This document shows positions 63,680 to 64,000 of a stretch of 64,000 nt of DNA, in pieces. The stretch is from Cocleimonas sp. (GTDB lineage: Bacteria > Pseudomonadota > Gammaproteobacteria > Thiotrichales > Thiotrichaceae): the NCBI GenBank assembly GCA_021647365.1, contig JAKIUW010000016.1, positions 13,767-77,766 on the forward strand, read 5' to 3'. The notes under the pieces are model-generated. The model was given only the letters and a program-made list of their open reading frames with translations. It was not told the origin of the DNA and ran no database searches. The first letter of the stretch is position 1; each line of letters begins with the position of its first letter. Both the position numbers and the translations under genes were made by a program.

Positions 63680-64000
63680 TTAAGGATTACCTATCTTGTA
63701 TCCATTTTTCACTGCGTGTGTAGATTCAGTAATTAATGCATAACTAATATCACCCAATACTTTGTAAACAATCGCTGTTGCTACGCGAGCAGGTGGAAGG
63801 TTTACTTTAGTAGCGACCACAGGCTCCCAAGAGTATTTAGGTTTAGTTTTCTCAATTGGATCATCAACAGTTTTACCAGGTGAGAATACACCCACGGTGT
63901 TACCAAGTTTGATGCCATCACGCGCACCTAGGTTGATGGTTACAATTCTTGTTTGACCCGCTAGTAGCTCAGCATCAAATAATGAAATAACATCACCACG
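63680..64000 (-). CDS. LysM peptidoglycan-binding protein, C-terminal part (partial)
   Basis: The - strand frame is open from the window edge (64000) to the stop at 63680, 106 residues: VTINLGARDGIKLGNTVGVF, LPPARVATAIVYKVLGDISY, ALITESTHAVKNGYKIGNP. This matches the C-terminal region of the LysM-domain proteins found just upstream of dprA in gammaproteobacteria, as far as I remember them. The LysM module itself would lie outside the window. Confidence 0.7.
   Translation of the reverse strand, partial: RGDVISLFDAELLAGQTRIVTINLGARDGIKLGNTVGVFSPGKTVDDPIEKTKPKYSWEPVVATKVNLPPARVATAIVYKVLGDISYALITESTHAVKNGYKIGNP

Noticed and set aside
1..64000. CRISPR array
   Set aside because: The recurrent units are scattered over kilobases in both orientations, without regular spacers or cas genes.

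Overview
The window is a gammaproteobacterial chromosome segment, AT-rich by eye, densely coding, with no rRNA or tRNA gene that I could see. The conserved gene orders pyrH-frr-uppS-cdsA-dxr-rseP-bamA-skp-lpxD-fabZ-lpxA-lpxB-rnhB-dnaE, mutL-miaA-hfq-hflX and lysM-dprA-smg-topA-tsaC are typical of free-living Gammaproteobacteria. A Thiotrichales-like origin is possible, but that is only an impression.

Layout. 1-17.7 kb (+): nucleotide, isoprenoid, phospholipid and outer-membrane biogenesis genes, ending in DNA polymerase III alpha. 17.7-24.8 kb: radical SAM protein, divergent adenylate kinase, SQR-like flavoprotein, glnK-amt, and a degenerate SF1-helicase-like protein. 24.9-29.5 kb (+): apaH, a membrane-anchored protein, then a small glycosyltransferase/methyltransferase island. 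29.5-33 kb (-): zf-CHCC protein, lpxL, lptF, lptG (lipid A acylation and LPS export). 33-35.1 kb (-): ilvE and a lytic transglycosylase. 35.3-45.8 kb: mutL, miaA, hfq, hflX (+), split by accessory genes: a two-gene ATPase cassette and a membrane protein between mutL and miaA, and a dimeric-barrel protein plus a truncated SGNH lipoprotein between miaA and hfq. 45.8-49 kb (-): small lipoprotein and an alkylation-repair operon (ada/alkA fusion, ogt, eamA). 49.1-55.5 kb: START-domain protein, pabB-pabC fusion, CBM9 protein, DUF937 protein. 55.5-64 kb (-): lysM, dprA, smg, topA, tsaC, uup, pdxH.

The most striking feature is a dispersed repeat of about 27 bp (GCACAC, a C-tract of usually 6-7, then ACTTTTACATGATG, or its complement). 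I count about 25 arms at about 20 loci. It occurs as single arms, as head-to-head pairs forming perfect 24-34 bp hairpins, and inside three genes without breaking them: in dxr it lies mid-gene, in miaA it supplies the last codons and the stop, and in the pabB-pabC fusion it encodes a conserved TPPL motif. Its G/C-tract varies in length (mostly 6-7, 9 in one copy). No REP-type transposase gene is present in the window.

The best candidate for an undescribed protein system is the two-gene ATPase operon at 37.25-40.55 kb. It comprises an archaeal-type ATPase followed, with a GTGA overlap, by a second P-loop protein with a winged helix and a helical C-terminal half. Its predicted promoter carries two tandem 14-bp palindromes. 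Other elements: a 147-bp imperfect palindromic element beside smg, a second REP-like inverted repeat near 34.2 kb, and two terminators sharing a CCTAGTAGG centre.
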